Below, piece by piece: positions 1 through 6,326 of a stretch of 18,927 bases of DNA (its first letter is position 1; the number at the start of each line of letters is the position of its first letter). Under the pieces are notes generated by a model, which was not told the DNA's origin, made no database searches, and was given only the letters and a program-made list of their open reading frames with translations. The stretch comes from an uncultured Christensenellaceae bacterium. Its GTDB lineage: Bacteria; Bacillota; Clostridia; Christensenellales; UBA3700. Both the position numbers and the translations under genes were made by a program. The stretch lies in contig CABKMX010000004.1 in assembly GCA_902373595.1 (NCBI GenBank), forward strand, positions 1 to 18,927. The letters run 5' to 3'.

Positions 1-881
1 GCGGCGCAATCGGCATCGAGGCGCTCAGCCGCGGCGCGTCGGAAGTTGTCTTTTGCGACAACGGCAGGGAGGGCATCACGCTCACCAACGCCAACCTAAA
101 ATCGCTCAAAGAATTGAACGGCGCAAACTATCGCCTTGTCGCGCGCGATTGGCGCGACTGTCTGCGTTCGCTCAAGGGTAAGTGGAATTACATCTTTTGC
201 GATCCGCCGTACGGAAGCGTAGACATCGCGGAGATAGCGGCGGCGGTTGCGCGCGCCAATCTGCTCGAAGAGGACGGCTATTTGATCTATGAACACGACA
301 GCGACGAAAAGTGCGCCACGCCCGACGGATTCGAGCTTGCAAAGAGCCGCAAATACGGAAGGATTACGGTCGATTACTTTGTCCGTGCCGCAAGGATATG
401 CGCGCTCACCGGCAGTTTCGATCCGTTCACAATCGGGCACCGCATGCTCGCGGAAGAGGCGCAGAAGAGATACGGCAAGGTCGTGGTTGTCGTCGCAATC
501 AACGACGCCAAACAAGGGCTGTTTTCTCTCAAAGAGAGGGCGGAGATTGCAAGGCTGTCGACCGCCGATATGCCCGGCGTCACCGTCGAGATATGCTCGG
601 GCATGGTCTGGGAGTTCTGCAAGGAGCGCGGCATAAAGACAATCGTCCGCGGCTGGCGCGACGCGCAAGACCTTGCGTACGAACGCGATATGGCGGCTTT
701 CAACCTCGAGCACGGAGGCATTGAGACGGTGTTGATCGAGGCGAAGGGCGAGCTGGCGGACATACACTCGCACACGGTGCGGGAACTGCTCGAAAGCGGC
801 GGAGACATCGACGATCGCGTCGTGCCGGCGGCGGCGCAAACGATAAAGCAAACATTCGAACGGACTAGGAGGAAAGTTTGA
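1..881 (+). CDS. rsmD-coaD: RsmD-CoaD fusion: 16S rRNA (guanine966-N2)-methyltransferase joined to phosphopantetheine adenylyltransferase (5' end cut off)
   Basis: The reading frame is open from base 3 to the TGA at 879-881 (292 residues visible); the true start lies before the window. Bases 3-392 encode the C-terminal part of RsmD: a GAIGIEALSRGA segment as in the SAM-binding fold, then the catalytic FCDPPYG (195-215), closing with YGRITVDYF. Bases 393-878 encode a full-length CoaD (about 162 residues): TGSFDPFTIGH (408-440) with the nucleotidyl-transfer histidine, NDAKQGLFS with the substrate lysine, and VRGWRDAQDLAYE. RsmD methylates 16S rRNA; CoaD converts 4'-phosphopantetheine and ATP to dephospho-CoA. 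Both are cytoplasmic and usually encoded by neighbouring separate genes. Here no stop and no ATG, GTG or TTG lies near the junction: an alanine (GCA, 390-392) sits where the CoaD initiator Met would be. The loop usually ISSS-x-VRE reads IHSHTVRE. A strong Shine-Dalgarno for the next gene overlaps the 3' end. Family calls are firm; the fusion is read directly. Confidence 0.9.
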   Translation, partial: GAIGIEALSRGASEVVFCDNGREGITLTNANLKSLKELNGANYRLVARDWRDCLRSLKGKWNYIFCDPPYGSVDIAEIAAAVARANLLEEDGYLIYEHDSDEKCATPDGFELAKSRKYGRITVDYFVRAARICALTGSFDPFTIGHRMLAEEAQKRYGKVVVVVAINDAKQGLFSLKERAEIARLSTADMPGVTVEICSGMVWEFCKERGIKTIVRGWRDAQDLAYERDMAAFNLEHGGIETVLIEAKGELADIHSHTVRELLESGGDIDDRVVPAAAQTIKQTFERTRRKV

Positions 882-882
882 T

Positions 883-1359
883 ATGGATATTCAAATAGAG
901 AGAGTTCTCGACAGGCTCGAAGAGGAGATCAGGGGCGGCAAAAAGGCGCTTTTCGGCAACCTGCGCGCGGTCGACGACACGAAGTGCCTCGAATATATCG
1001 CGAGCATCCGCAACCTTTTGCCCAGCTCGATTACCGAGGCGAGAGTCATCCTTCAAGACAAGGACAACATCATCGGCGACGCGCACGACAAGGCGCGCGA
1101 TATTCTCAACAAGGCGCGCGCGGAGGCGGATCAGTTGATTGCCGAGAATCGCATTGTCGACGAGGCGAGACGCAGGGCGAACGCAATCTTGGATGACGCC
1201 GAGAGACGCGCGACGGAATTGTCCGCTAGCTGCTATCACGGCATTATGGACATGTTCGACAGCGCCGAGGCGAATTTGCGTGAATCCCTTCAAAACATCG
1301 ACAAGGGCAGGCAGGCGCTCTACGACATCACTTCGAGCAACCGCGGCGACAACAGGTAA
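883..1359 (+). CDS. Small coiled-coil protein, ATP synthase subunit b-like, function unknown
   Basis: A 158-residue soluble protein starting at ATG 883, one base after the coaD stop, with an AGGAGG ribosome binding site at 867-872. It is almost wholly helical: an N-terminal acidic helix (IERVLDRLEEEIRGGKK), a short central turn around LLPSSITEARVIL, then a long charged heptad-rich helix (roughly residues 55-150) with repeated EA, RA and KAR blocks resembling the stator stalk of ATP synthase subunit b. There is no signal peptide, membrane segment or Walker motif, so it is not an ATPase by sequence. From memory, short coiled-coil proteins of this type, often loosely labelled ATPase, occur between coaD and ylbJ in clostridia. 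It is probably cotranscribed with rsmD-coaD. Its stop abuts the stop of the converging ylbJ. A scaffold or cell-division role would be guesswork. Confidence 0.75.
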   Translation: MDIQIERVLDRLEEEIRGGKKALFGNLRAVDDTKCLEYIASIRNLLPSSITEARVILQDKDNIIGDAHDKARDILNKARAEADQLIAENRIVDEARRRANAILDDAERRATELSASCYHGIMDMFDSAEANLRESLQNIDKGRQALYDITSSNRGDNR

Positions 1360-2358
1360 TCAAATGGCGAGCGCGACAACACAGGCTATCGAGACGGTGA
1401 TTGCGGCTTGAGTCGCCTTTGTCAACGCAAAAAAGCGGATACGTATTCCGCAAATCGAACAAAACGACAACGATTGGACGGCGATTGCAACGCCGCCGAA
1501 AGACAGCATTCCGGCAAGGCAGGGGAGTGCTGTCTTTGTCTGTAATCCGAGCGCGGACAGCATCTTGCATCCTCGCGTCAACTCCACCGCGCCGGCAGCG
1601 AGTGCGTCGGCTATGCGCGGATCTTGTCCGAACTTTTGCAGGATTGCGCCGAAGGGCGAGGCGAGCGCGTTCAGTATCCCGGTAGAAATCAAAACGTCTA
1701 TCGCAAGTCCGAACACCGCAATGTATCCGCCGACCAGCGCGACCGAGAGAACGGAGTCGGTCATCGCGGAAGCGAGCACGTTGTCGGTGCGCGGCGGCAC
1801 GAGAACCGCGCTGCGGACGGACGGCTTGCGGCGGCGATAGAGCAGGCCGTTGAGAAGTGCGCCGGCGACGTGGCACGCAAAAAGAATGTAACCGAGGCGC
1901 GGACTGTCAAACATCATCGTCCCGACCGTACCTACGACAAACAGCGGACCCGACGTCGACGCGAATGACGAGATACAGCGCGCGTCCGCACCGTCGATGA
2001 CGCCCGATTTGAAGAGGTCGCCCAAGAGCCGTGCCCCGACGGGATAGCCCGAAAGCAGGCTCATAAGGCAGACATATCCGCCGATAGGAGGCGCGTTGTA
2101 GAGCAGCGCGACGGGGCGGCGGAATAGGTTGCCGAGTACGCGAGCGGCCCCGAGCGAGGTGAGCAGTTTGGTGAAAAAGAAATAGGGCAAAAGAGCCGGC
2201 AATACGCTTTGCGCGAACATGCCGAGTGCGGAATGCACGCTTGAGATACAGCGCTTAGGGTCGACGGCGAGAGCTACCGTCAGCGCGCAGACAAGCGCGT
2301 TGAGCGCGACGAGTTTCGGATTTGCCGCAATGGCACGAAAAAACCGTGTTTTTGCCAC
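1360..2358 (-). CDS. ylbJ: YlbJ/SpoVV-type sporulation integral membrane protein
   Basis: A 332-residue polytopic membrane protein of the nucleoside-recognition (Gate) fold. Recognisable family stretches are SVLPALLPYFFFTKLL, then PPIGGYVCLMSLLSGYPVGA with the GYPxGA signature, an SFASTSGP segment, and a second half with repeated glycine-rich helices. In Bacillus subtilis YlbJ (SpoVV) moves dipicolinic acid across the outer forespore membrane and is made in the mother cell under sigma-E. Presence here suggests spore-forming ancestry but does not prove sporulation. It is shorter than the roughly 400 residues I recall for the family. The start is GTG at 2358-2356 with no visible Shine-Dalgarno; family similarity begins around residue 32, so a slightly later start is possible. 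It lies 39 bases downstream of tmcAL on the same strand, probably in the same transcript, and ends stop-to-stop against the gene at 883-1359. Confidence 0.88.
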   Translation of the reverse strand: MAKTRFFRAIAANPKLVALNALVCALTVALAVDPKRCISSVHSALGMFAQSVLPALLPYFFFTKLLTSLGAARVLGNLFRRPVALLYNAPPIGGYVCLMSLLSGYPVGARLLGDLFKSGVIDGADARCISSFASTSGPLFVVGTVGTMMFDSPRLGYILFACHVAGALLNGLLYRRRKPSVRSAVLVPPRTDNVLASAMTDSVLSVALVGGYIAVFGLAIDVLISTGILNALASPFGAILQKFGQDPRIADALAAGAVELTRGCKMLSALGLQTKTALPCLAGMLSFGGVAIAVQSLSFCSICGIRIRFFALTKATQAAITVSIACVVALAI

Positions 2359-2397
2359 GGTTAAGTCTATGCGCGAAGATATTTTATAGAATGAAAA

Positions 2398-3528
2398 TCA
2401 GACAAAGCGCGCGTTTCGCGCAAACGGATAGCAGACCGCCTCGAACAGGTCGTCGGCGCGAGCGGTGAGCGAAAACTCTTCCTCAAAGCGCTCAAGGTCG
2501 CGCCTCGTCGCGCAGACGGCGGCTTTCACACCGCTCAACAGCGCGTCGGCGGACGTCTTCTTTGCCGCCAGCACGTTGACATATTCGGGGGCGTGCCCGA
2601 CAAGGTCGGAATGCATATTCTTGTTGCCGATGAGAGTGTTGAGGGTGAGCCGTTTTATCCTCGCCATGGGATAGCGTTTGACCTTCGCCGACTCGAGATA
2701 TTCCGCGAGCGAGGATGCTGCCGAAGCGGCGTGACGCAGTCTGTCCGACAGCCCTTCGCGGTCGTCGTGTATGCCGCTCGGGGCATGCGGTACGAGATAC
2801 TTGATCAGCGCGAAAAGCCTGTCGTCTCTTGCGGCGAAAGAGGGCGCAAAGCCGGCGATCGACCGCGCGACGCCATCGGGGATTGAGGGGGAGACGTCGG
2901 TGCCGGCAAGCGCGTCTTTGCGCACCTGCGACGAGGTCGGAGCAAGACGCGCGTCGTAGCCCGGGCGTGCAATCGTGTCGCAGTCAATTTTCGAGCCCGT
3001 GTCGATTATCGCCTTGATATATTCAATGCCCAGCACGTTGTTTGGGCTGTCGAGAGCCTGCGCGGCGGCGCGCTCGACATCGGTCGAGGCGCATGTCTTT
3101 GCCGCCGCCGAAACGGCGGAAGGATAGCTGCTGCCCGTCGCCATCAGTCGAGCAATCTCGCTGTTGACGGCGTCGGAGGAGAGCATCTCGGCTGCGGTTT
3201 TCAGCGTCGCCGCGTCGCCGCATTCGCTGCCGAAAAAGAGGGTTGTCTCGCCGTTGAGCGCGTTTGCGATTGCGACCGCGCCGGCGGCGAATTGAGGCGC
3301 GCCGCTCAAGGTGTATTGCGCAGGAAGTTCGAGGACGAGGTCTGCCCCGGCTCGCACCGCGTGGACGGCGCGAGTGTATTTGTCGAGCAGTGCAAGTTCG
3401 CCGCGTTGGACGACGCTTCCGCTCATCACGCAGACAACGGCGTCCGCCCGCTCGCGAGCGAGGGAGAGCAGTCGGGCGTGCCCGTTGTGCAGGGGGTTGA
3501 ATTCGCATACGATCGCGGCAATTTTCAT
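2398..3528 (-). CDS. tmcAL: tRNA(Met) cytidine acetate ligase TmcAL (YlbM)
   Basis: TmcAL acetylates the wobble cytidine (C34) of elongator tRNA-Met using acetate and ATP, via acetyl-adenylate, which helps AUG decoding. The protein shows the nucleotidyltransferase-like N-terminus EFNPLHNGH, then MSGSVVQRGELALLDKY, LVLELPAQYTLSGAP, FFGSECGD, SSYPSAVSAA and SPNNVLGIEYIKA, all close to B. subtilis YlbM. The C-terminal part (KRYPMARIKRLTLNTLIG) is also typical. Two in-frame ATGs compete: one at 3534 would have its AAGGA box (3536-3540) only one base away, while ATG 3528 has a seven-base spacing and gives MKIAAIVCEFNP, matching the family, so 3528 is chosen (376 residues). It is transcribed divergently from pta-ackA and precedes ylbJ. 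Acetate, its substrate, is the product of the divergent pta-ackA operon; a functional link is only suggestive. Confidence 0.93.
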   Translation of the reverse strand: MKIAAIVCEFNPLHNGHARLLSLARERADAVVCVMSGSVVQRGELALLDKYTRAVHAVRAGADLVLELPAQYTLSGAPQFAAGAVAIANALNGETTLFFGSECGDAATLKTAAEMLSSDAVNSEIARLMATGSSYPSAVSAAAKTCASTDVERAAAQALDSPNNVLGIEYIKAIIDTGSKIDCDTIARPGYDARLAPTSSQVRKDALAGTDVSPSIPDGVARSIAGFAPSFAARDDRLFALIKYLVPHAPSGIHDDREGLSDRLRHAASAASSLAEYLESAKVKRYPMARIKRLTLNTLIGNKNMHSDLVGHAPEYVNVLAAKKTSADALLSGVKAAVCATRRDLERFEEEFSLTARADDLFEAVCYPFARNARFV

Positions 3529-3562
3529 TTGCATTTCCTTGCGCGCAAGTGTGCCAATCTTT

Positions 3563-3591
3563 TTGACAAATGCGCGCGATGAAGTTATAAT
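3563..3591 (+). promoter_or_regulatory. Consensus sigma-A promoter of pta-ackA
   Basis: TTGACA at 3563-3568 and TATAAT at 3586-3591, separated by exactly 17 bases: a perfect match to the housekeeping promoter in both boxes. Transcription should begin near 3598, leaving a leader of about 60 bases before pta. Such a promoter suggests strong constitutive expression of the acetate pathway. Confidence 0.93.
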
Positions 3592-3615
3592 GTTATCGTA
3601 ATCTTATTGTACACC

Positions 3616-3641
3616 AAAACGCCGCGGAAACAAAGCGTTTT
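3616..3641 (+). promoter_or_regulatory. Inverted repeat in the pta leader
   Basis: AAAACGC (3616-3622) and GCGTTTT (3635-3641) are perfect complements around a 12-base loop, in the predicted 5' untranslated region and ending just before the GGGAAGGAG ribosome binding site (3644-3652). It could be a stabilising leader hairpin, a weak attenuator or a chance repeat; no protein or ligand can be assigned. Confidence 0.4.
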
Positions 3642-3657
3642 GAGGGAAGGAGCAATT

Positions 3658-4653
3658 ATGAACAAAATCATTTCCGGCATCATCGACAAGGCAAAGACAT
3701 TGCGCAAGACCATCGTACTCGCCGAGGGCGAAGAGCCGCGCACCGTCCGCGCCGCCGAGATCATTACCAAAAACGGCATCGCCGACATCATCCTGCTCGG
3801 CAACAAGGACAAGCTCGCGCAGATGTATCCCGACGTGGACTTGTCGCTGTGCACCGTCGTCGACCCGGCTACCGCCGACATCGAGGACTTTGCCGGCGAG
3901 TTTTACGAGCTGCGCAAGGCGAAGGGCATGACTCTCGAAGAGGCGAGGGTGCAGATGCGCAAATATCTCAACTTCGGCGCGATGATGACGCGCAAGGGCA
4001 TGGCTGACGGCATGGTCGCAGGCGCAATCAATTCGACCGGCAACGTGCTCCGTTCGGGACTTCAGATTGTCAAGACCAAGCCGGGCATCAAGACGGTGTC
4101 CAGCTGCTTCATAATGTGCTTTGAGGGCACCTACTACAAGGACAGGGACGTGCTCATCTTCGGCGACTGCGCGGTCAACATCGACCCGACCGCCGAACAG
4201 CTCGCGGACATCGCAATCTCGTCCGTCGCGTCGGCGAAGTCGCTCGCCGGCATTGACGATCCGCGCGTGGCGATGCTGTCTTTCTCGACAAAGGGCAGCG
4301 CAAAGCACGCCAACGTCGACAAGGTGGTCGCGGCGACAGAGCTTGTCAAACAACGCGATCCCGGGCTCGCCGTGGACGGCGAACTTCAGCTTGACGCGGC
4401 AATCGTTCCGTCGGTCGCCATGCTCAAAGCGCCCGGCAGCGATGTCGCCGGCAAGGCGAACATCTTGATTTTCCCCGATTTGCAATCGGGCAACATAGGC
4501 TACAAGCTCACGCAGAGGTTCAGCGGCGCGGTTGCAATCGGTCCCATCTGCCAGGGCTTCGCGAAGCCGGTCAACGATCTGTCGAGAGGCTGCACCTCCG
4601 ACGATATCGTCGCGGTGGTCGCAATGACCGCGGTCCAGGCGTCGCAGGAATAA
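3658..4653 (+). CDS. pta: Phosphate acetyltransferase (phosphotransacetylase)
   Basis: Pta converts acetyl-CoA and phosphate to acetyl phosphate and CoA, the first step of acetate formation in the cytoplasm. The 331-residue protein is the short single-domain type usual in Bacillota, without the long N-terminal extension of E. coli Pta. Family stretches include [16 protein letters not shown] near the N-terminus, the [10 protein letters not shown] segment (about residue 208), [12 protein letters not shown] (about 240), and near the end [18 protein letters not shown] followed by [18 protein letters not shown] 3658 is chosen over an upstream in-frame start at 3607 because it has a GGGAAGGAG site six bases ahead and gives the standard N-terminus. 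It is followed 12 bases later by ackA. Expression is from the consensus promoter at 3563-3591. Confidence 0.96.
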   Translation: MNKIISGIIDKAKTLRKTIVLAEGEEPRTVRAAEIITKNGIADIILLGNKDKLAQMYPDVDLSLCTVVDPATADIEDFAGEFYELRKAKGMTLEEARVQMRKYLNFGAMMTRKGMADGMVAGAINSTGNVLRSGLQIVKTKPGIKTVSSCFIMCFEGTYYKDRDVLIFGDCAVNIDPTAEQLADIAISSVASAKSLAGIDDPRVAMLSFSTKGSAKHANVDKVVAATELVKQRDPGLAVDGELQLDAAIVPSVAMLKAPGSDVAGKANILIFPDLQSGNIGYKLTQRFSGAVAIGPICQGFAKPVNDLSRGCTSDDIVAVVAMTAVQASQE

Positions 4654-4665
4654 CGGAGAAAGAAT

Positions 4666-5883
4666 ATGAAAGTATTGGTCATCAACGCGGGCAGTTCGTC
4701 CGTCAAATATCAACTCATCCAAACGGACGACGAGAGCGTCATCGCCAAGGGCGGCATCGAGCGCATCGGCATCCCGGGTTCCAATCTGTCGCAGACGGTC
4801 GACGGCAAAAAATACGAGGTTGAAAAAGACCTGCCCGACCACAACGCGGCGTTCGAGCTCATGTTGAGCTGTCTGACTTCTCCCGAGTTCGGCGGCGCGG
4901 TCAAGGATATCTCCGAGATTGAGGCAATCGGTCACCGCGTGCTCCACACCGGCACCGACTTCCACGGTTCGGTCGCGGTGGACGCCGAGGTCGAGAAGCT
5001 TTTGCGCGAGAACATTCATCTCGGCCCGCTCCACATGCCTGCGAACATCGCCGGCATCGACGCCTGCGTCAAGGAGTTGCCGGGCGTGCCCAACGTCGCC
5101 GTATTCGACACCGCATTCCACACGACAATGCCCGACAAGGCGAGCATGTACGCGATTCCTTACGAGGACTACGAGCAGTTCAAGATTAAGAAGTACGGCT
5201 TCCACGGCACTTCGCACAAGTACGTTTCGGGCTGTGCAATCGACTATCTCAAATCCAAAGGGCTGCCGTGGGACAAGATTGTCACCTGCCATCTCGGCAA
5301 CGGCTCTTCAATCACCGCTGTCAAGGACGGCAAGAGCGTCGACACTTCTATGGGCATGACTCCGCTCGAGGGCGTGCCGATGGGTACGCGCAGCGGCGAT
5401 ATCGACGCGTCCGTCGTCGAGATGCTCTGCTCGTGGAAGGGGATGACGCCTCAACAGGTCGTCACCTATCTCAACAAGCAGAGCGGCTTCCTGGGCGTCA
5501 GCGGCGTCAGCAGCGACAGCCGCAACGTGCTCGAAGCGGCGGAGAAGGGCAACTACCGCGCGCAGCTGGCGATGGACATGTTCACCTACCGCGTCAAGAA
5601 GTACATCGGTTCCTATGCGGCGGCGATGGGCGGTCTCGACTGCATAGTCATGACGGGCGGCATCGGCGAGAACAGCGGACCGTTGCGCAAGGGGATACTC
5701 GAAGGCTTGGAGTTCCTCGGCGTAGAACTCGACGAAACTGCCAATAGCGGCACCAAACAGCCCAGGAGAATTTACGAAATCAACACCGTGAATTCGCGCG
5801 TCAAGATTCTCGTCATCCCGACAAACGAGGAGCTGGTCATCGCAAGAGAGACGCGCGACATCGTTACGGCGATGAAAAGATGA
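4666..5883 (+). CDS. ackA: Acetate kinase
   Basis: AckA transfers the phosphate of acetyl phosphate to ADP, giving acetate and ATP (substrate-level phosphorylation), so with pta it completes fermentative acetate production. The 405-residue protein has the full ASKHA kinase set: NAGSSSVKYQL at residues 7-17, Arg91 in GHRVLHTG, Asp148 in VFDTAFHTTMP, His180 in GFHGTSH, TCHLGNGSS, Arg242 in TRSGDID, and Glu388 in PTNEELVIARET near the C-terminus. The positions correspond closely to the catalytic residues of the Methanosarcina enzyme. A small deviation is HRVLHTGTDFHGS where many family members have HRVVHGGE. The start at ATG 4666 has a GGAGA site at 4655-4659. Cotranscribed with pta. No clear terminator follows, so some transcripts may continue into rpmF, which also has its own promoter. 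Confidence 0.97.
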   Translation: MKVLVINAGSSSVKYQLIQTDDESVIAKGGIERIGIPGSNLSQTVDGKKYEVEKDLPDHNAAFELMLSCLTSPEFGGAVKDISEIEAIGHRVLHTGTDFHGSVAVDAEVEKLLRENIHLGPLHMPANIAGIDACVKELPGVPNVAVFDTAFHTTMPDKASMYAIPYEDYEQFKIKKYGFHGTSHKYVSGCAIDYLKSKGLPWDKIVTCHLGNGSSITAVKDGKSVDTSMGMTPLEGVPMGTRSGDIDASVVEMLCSWKGMTPQQVVTYLNKQSGFLGVSGVSSDSRNVLEAAEKGNYRAQLAMDMFTYRVKKYIGSYAAAMGGLDCIVMTGGIGENSGPLRKGILEGLEFLGVELDETANSGTKQPRRIYEINTVNSRVKILVIPTNEELVIARETRDIVTAMKR

Positions 5884-5911
5884 GCTTGGGGACGCAAAAA
5901 CCCGTGCAAAT

Positions 5912-5943
5912 CGTTTGACAAACGCAATCAAACCATATATAAT
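5912..5943 (+). promoter_or_regulatory. Consensus sigma-A promoter of rpmF, with a dyad over the -35 box
   Basis: TTGACA (5915-5920) and TATAAT (5938-5943) with a 17-base spacer match the consensus exactly, as expected for a ribosomal protein gene. The -35 box lies inside the 13-base dyad CGTTTGACAAACG (5912-5924), two perfect 6-base arms around one base. The dyad may be an operator or simply chance built around TTGACA. Confidence 0.9.
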
Positions 5944-5978
5944 ACGATAGCAACGAGAAAGTAAGGAGGTGTCCGAAT

Positions 5979-6173
5979 ATGGCAGTCCCCAAGGGAAAAA
6001 CGTCCAAGGCAAGGAAGCACAGCAGATCCGCCAATTGGAAGCTGAGCGCTCCCGCGATGGTGGAGTGCAGTCATTGCCACGAGCTCAAGCTCAACCACAG
6101 AGTTTGCGACAACTGCGGTTATTATGACGGCAAGCAAGTCGTGACGGTGGATACCAAAGAGAAGAAAAACTGA
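5979..6173 (+). CDS. rpmF: 50S ribosomal protein L32
   Basis: A 64-residue basic protein of the large ribosomal subunit. It begins MAVPKGKTSKARKHSRSA, the standard L32 N-terminus, and has two CxxC pairs (CSHC and CDNC, about residues 30-47) forming the zinc ribbon of the zinc-dependent form. A full-strength AAGGAGGT site lies at 5963-5970, eight bases before the ATG. In many Bacillota rpmF is preceded by a DUF177 (YceD) gene; here ackA lies directly upstream with a 95-base gap and no room for one. rpmF is followed by hairpins and a terminator, so it is probably a monocistronic transcript separate from plsX, although in many genomes the two are cotranscribed. Confidence 0.97.
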   Translation: MAVPKGKTSKARKHSRSANWKLSAPAMVECSHCHELKLNHRVCDNCGYYDGKQVVTVDTKEKKN

Positions 6174-6183
6174 GTTTTTTTGA

Positions 6184-6215
6184 CAGCATCGGGGGCGGTA
6201 CGTCCGTCCCTGCTG
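6184..6215 (+). other. Hairpin in the rpmF 3' untranslated region
   Basis: CAGCA (6184-6188) pairs with TGCTG (6211-6215), and inside it GGGGCGG (6192-6198) pairs with CCGTCCC (6204-6210, one G-U pair) around a 5-base loop, with a three-base bulge. It has no T tract of its own and sits just before the terminator. Possibly an RNA-stabilising structure; no function can be assigned. Confidence 0.45.
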
Positions 6216-6225
6216 CCGCTGTACG

Positions 6226-6254
6226 GTCGGCGTGAATAGCGCCGACGATTTTTT
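6226..6254 (+). terminator. Rho-independent terminator after rpmF
   Basis: GTCGGCG (6226-6232) and CGCCGAC (6240-6246) form a perfect 7-bp GC-rich stem with a 7-base loop, followed by GA and six T residues (6249-6254). It separates rpmF from the plsX unit. Confidence 0.87.
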
Positions 6255-6274
6255 ATACGCGTACGCGCGCGTAT
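6255..6274. promoter_or_regulatory. Palindromic candidate operator upstream of plsX
   Basis: ATACGCG (6255-6261) and CGCGTAT (6268-6274) form a 20-base dyad with a 6-base centre. Nested within it are the palindromes TACGCGTA (6256-6263) and TACGCGCGCGTA (6262-6273). It ends four bases before the plsX -35 box. It does not resemble the FapR site I remember (TTAGTACCTGGTACTAA). Its regulator, if any, is unknown. Confidence 0.4.
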
Positions 6275-6278
6275 TTGA

Positions 6279-6307
6279 TTGCAAAAATTTCGTGACAAGG
6301 CTATAAT
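6279..6307 (+). promoter_or_regulatory. Promoter of the plsX-rnc-smc-ftsY unit
   Basis: TATAAT at 6302-6307 is perfect; TTGCAA at 6279-6284 matches four of six -35 bases with a 17-base spacer. The predicted start, near 6314, leaves a very short leader that contains the plsX ribosome binding site (AGAGGTGA). Confidence 0.75.
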
Positions 6308-6326
6308 GGATTAGAAGAGGTGAATT

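Noticed and set aside
390..400. Separate start of CoaD at ATG 397
   Set aside because: The ATG is in a different frame from CoaD and encodes an Arg/His-rich nonsense stretch. In frame there is only ATA (396), so no credible independent start.
96..851. A 251-codon minus-strand frame opposite rsmD-coaD
   Set aside because: Antisense shadow of a gene with clear catalytic motifs; no ribosome binding site or family resemblance.
2359..2395. CATAGACT ahead of ylbJ as a sigma-E -10 box
   Set aside because: It resembles CATACAnT with one mismatch, but no -35 fits at the right spacing and it lies only about five bases from the start codon. ylbJ is more simply cotranscribed with tmcAL.
3580..3612. Minus-strand promoter for tmcAL (TGTACA, 18 bases, TATAAC) overlapping the pta promoter
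   Set aside because: Possible, but both boxes are imperfect and the match partly arises from the plus-strand TATAAT region. Not strong enough to annotate.
3604..5292. A 562-codon antisense open frame over pta and ackA
   Set aside because: Same cause: pta and ackA share a frame and lack the rare codons. The sequence has no domain and no start signal.
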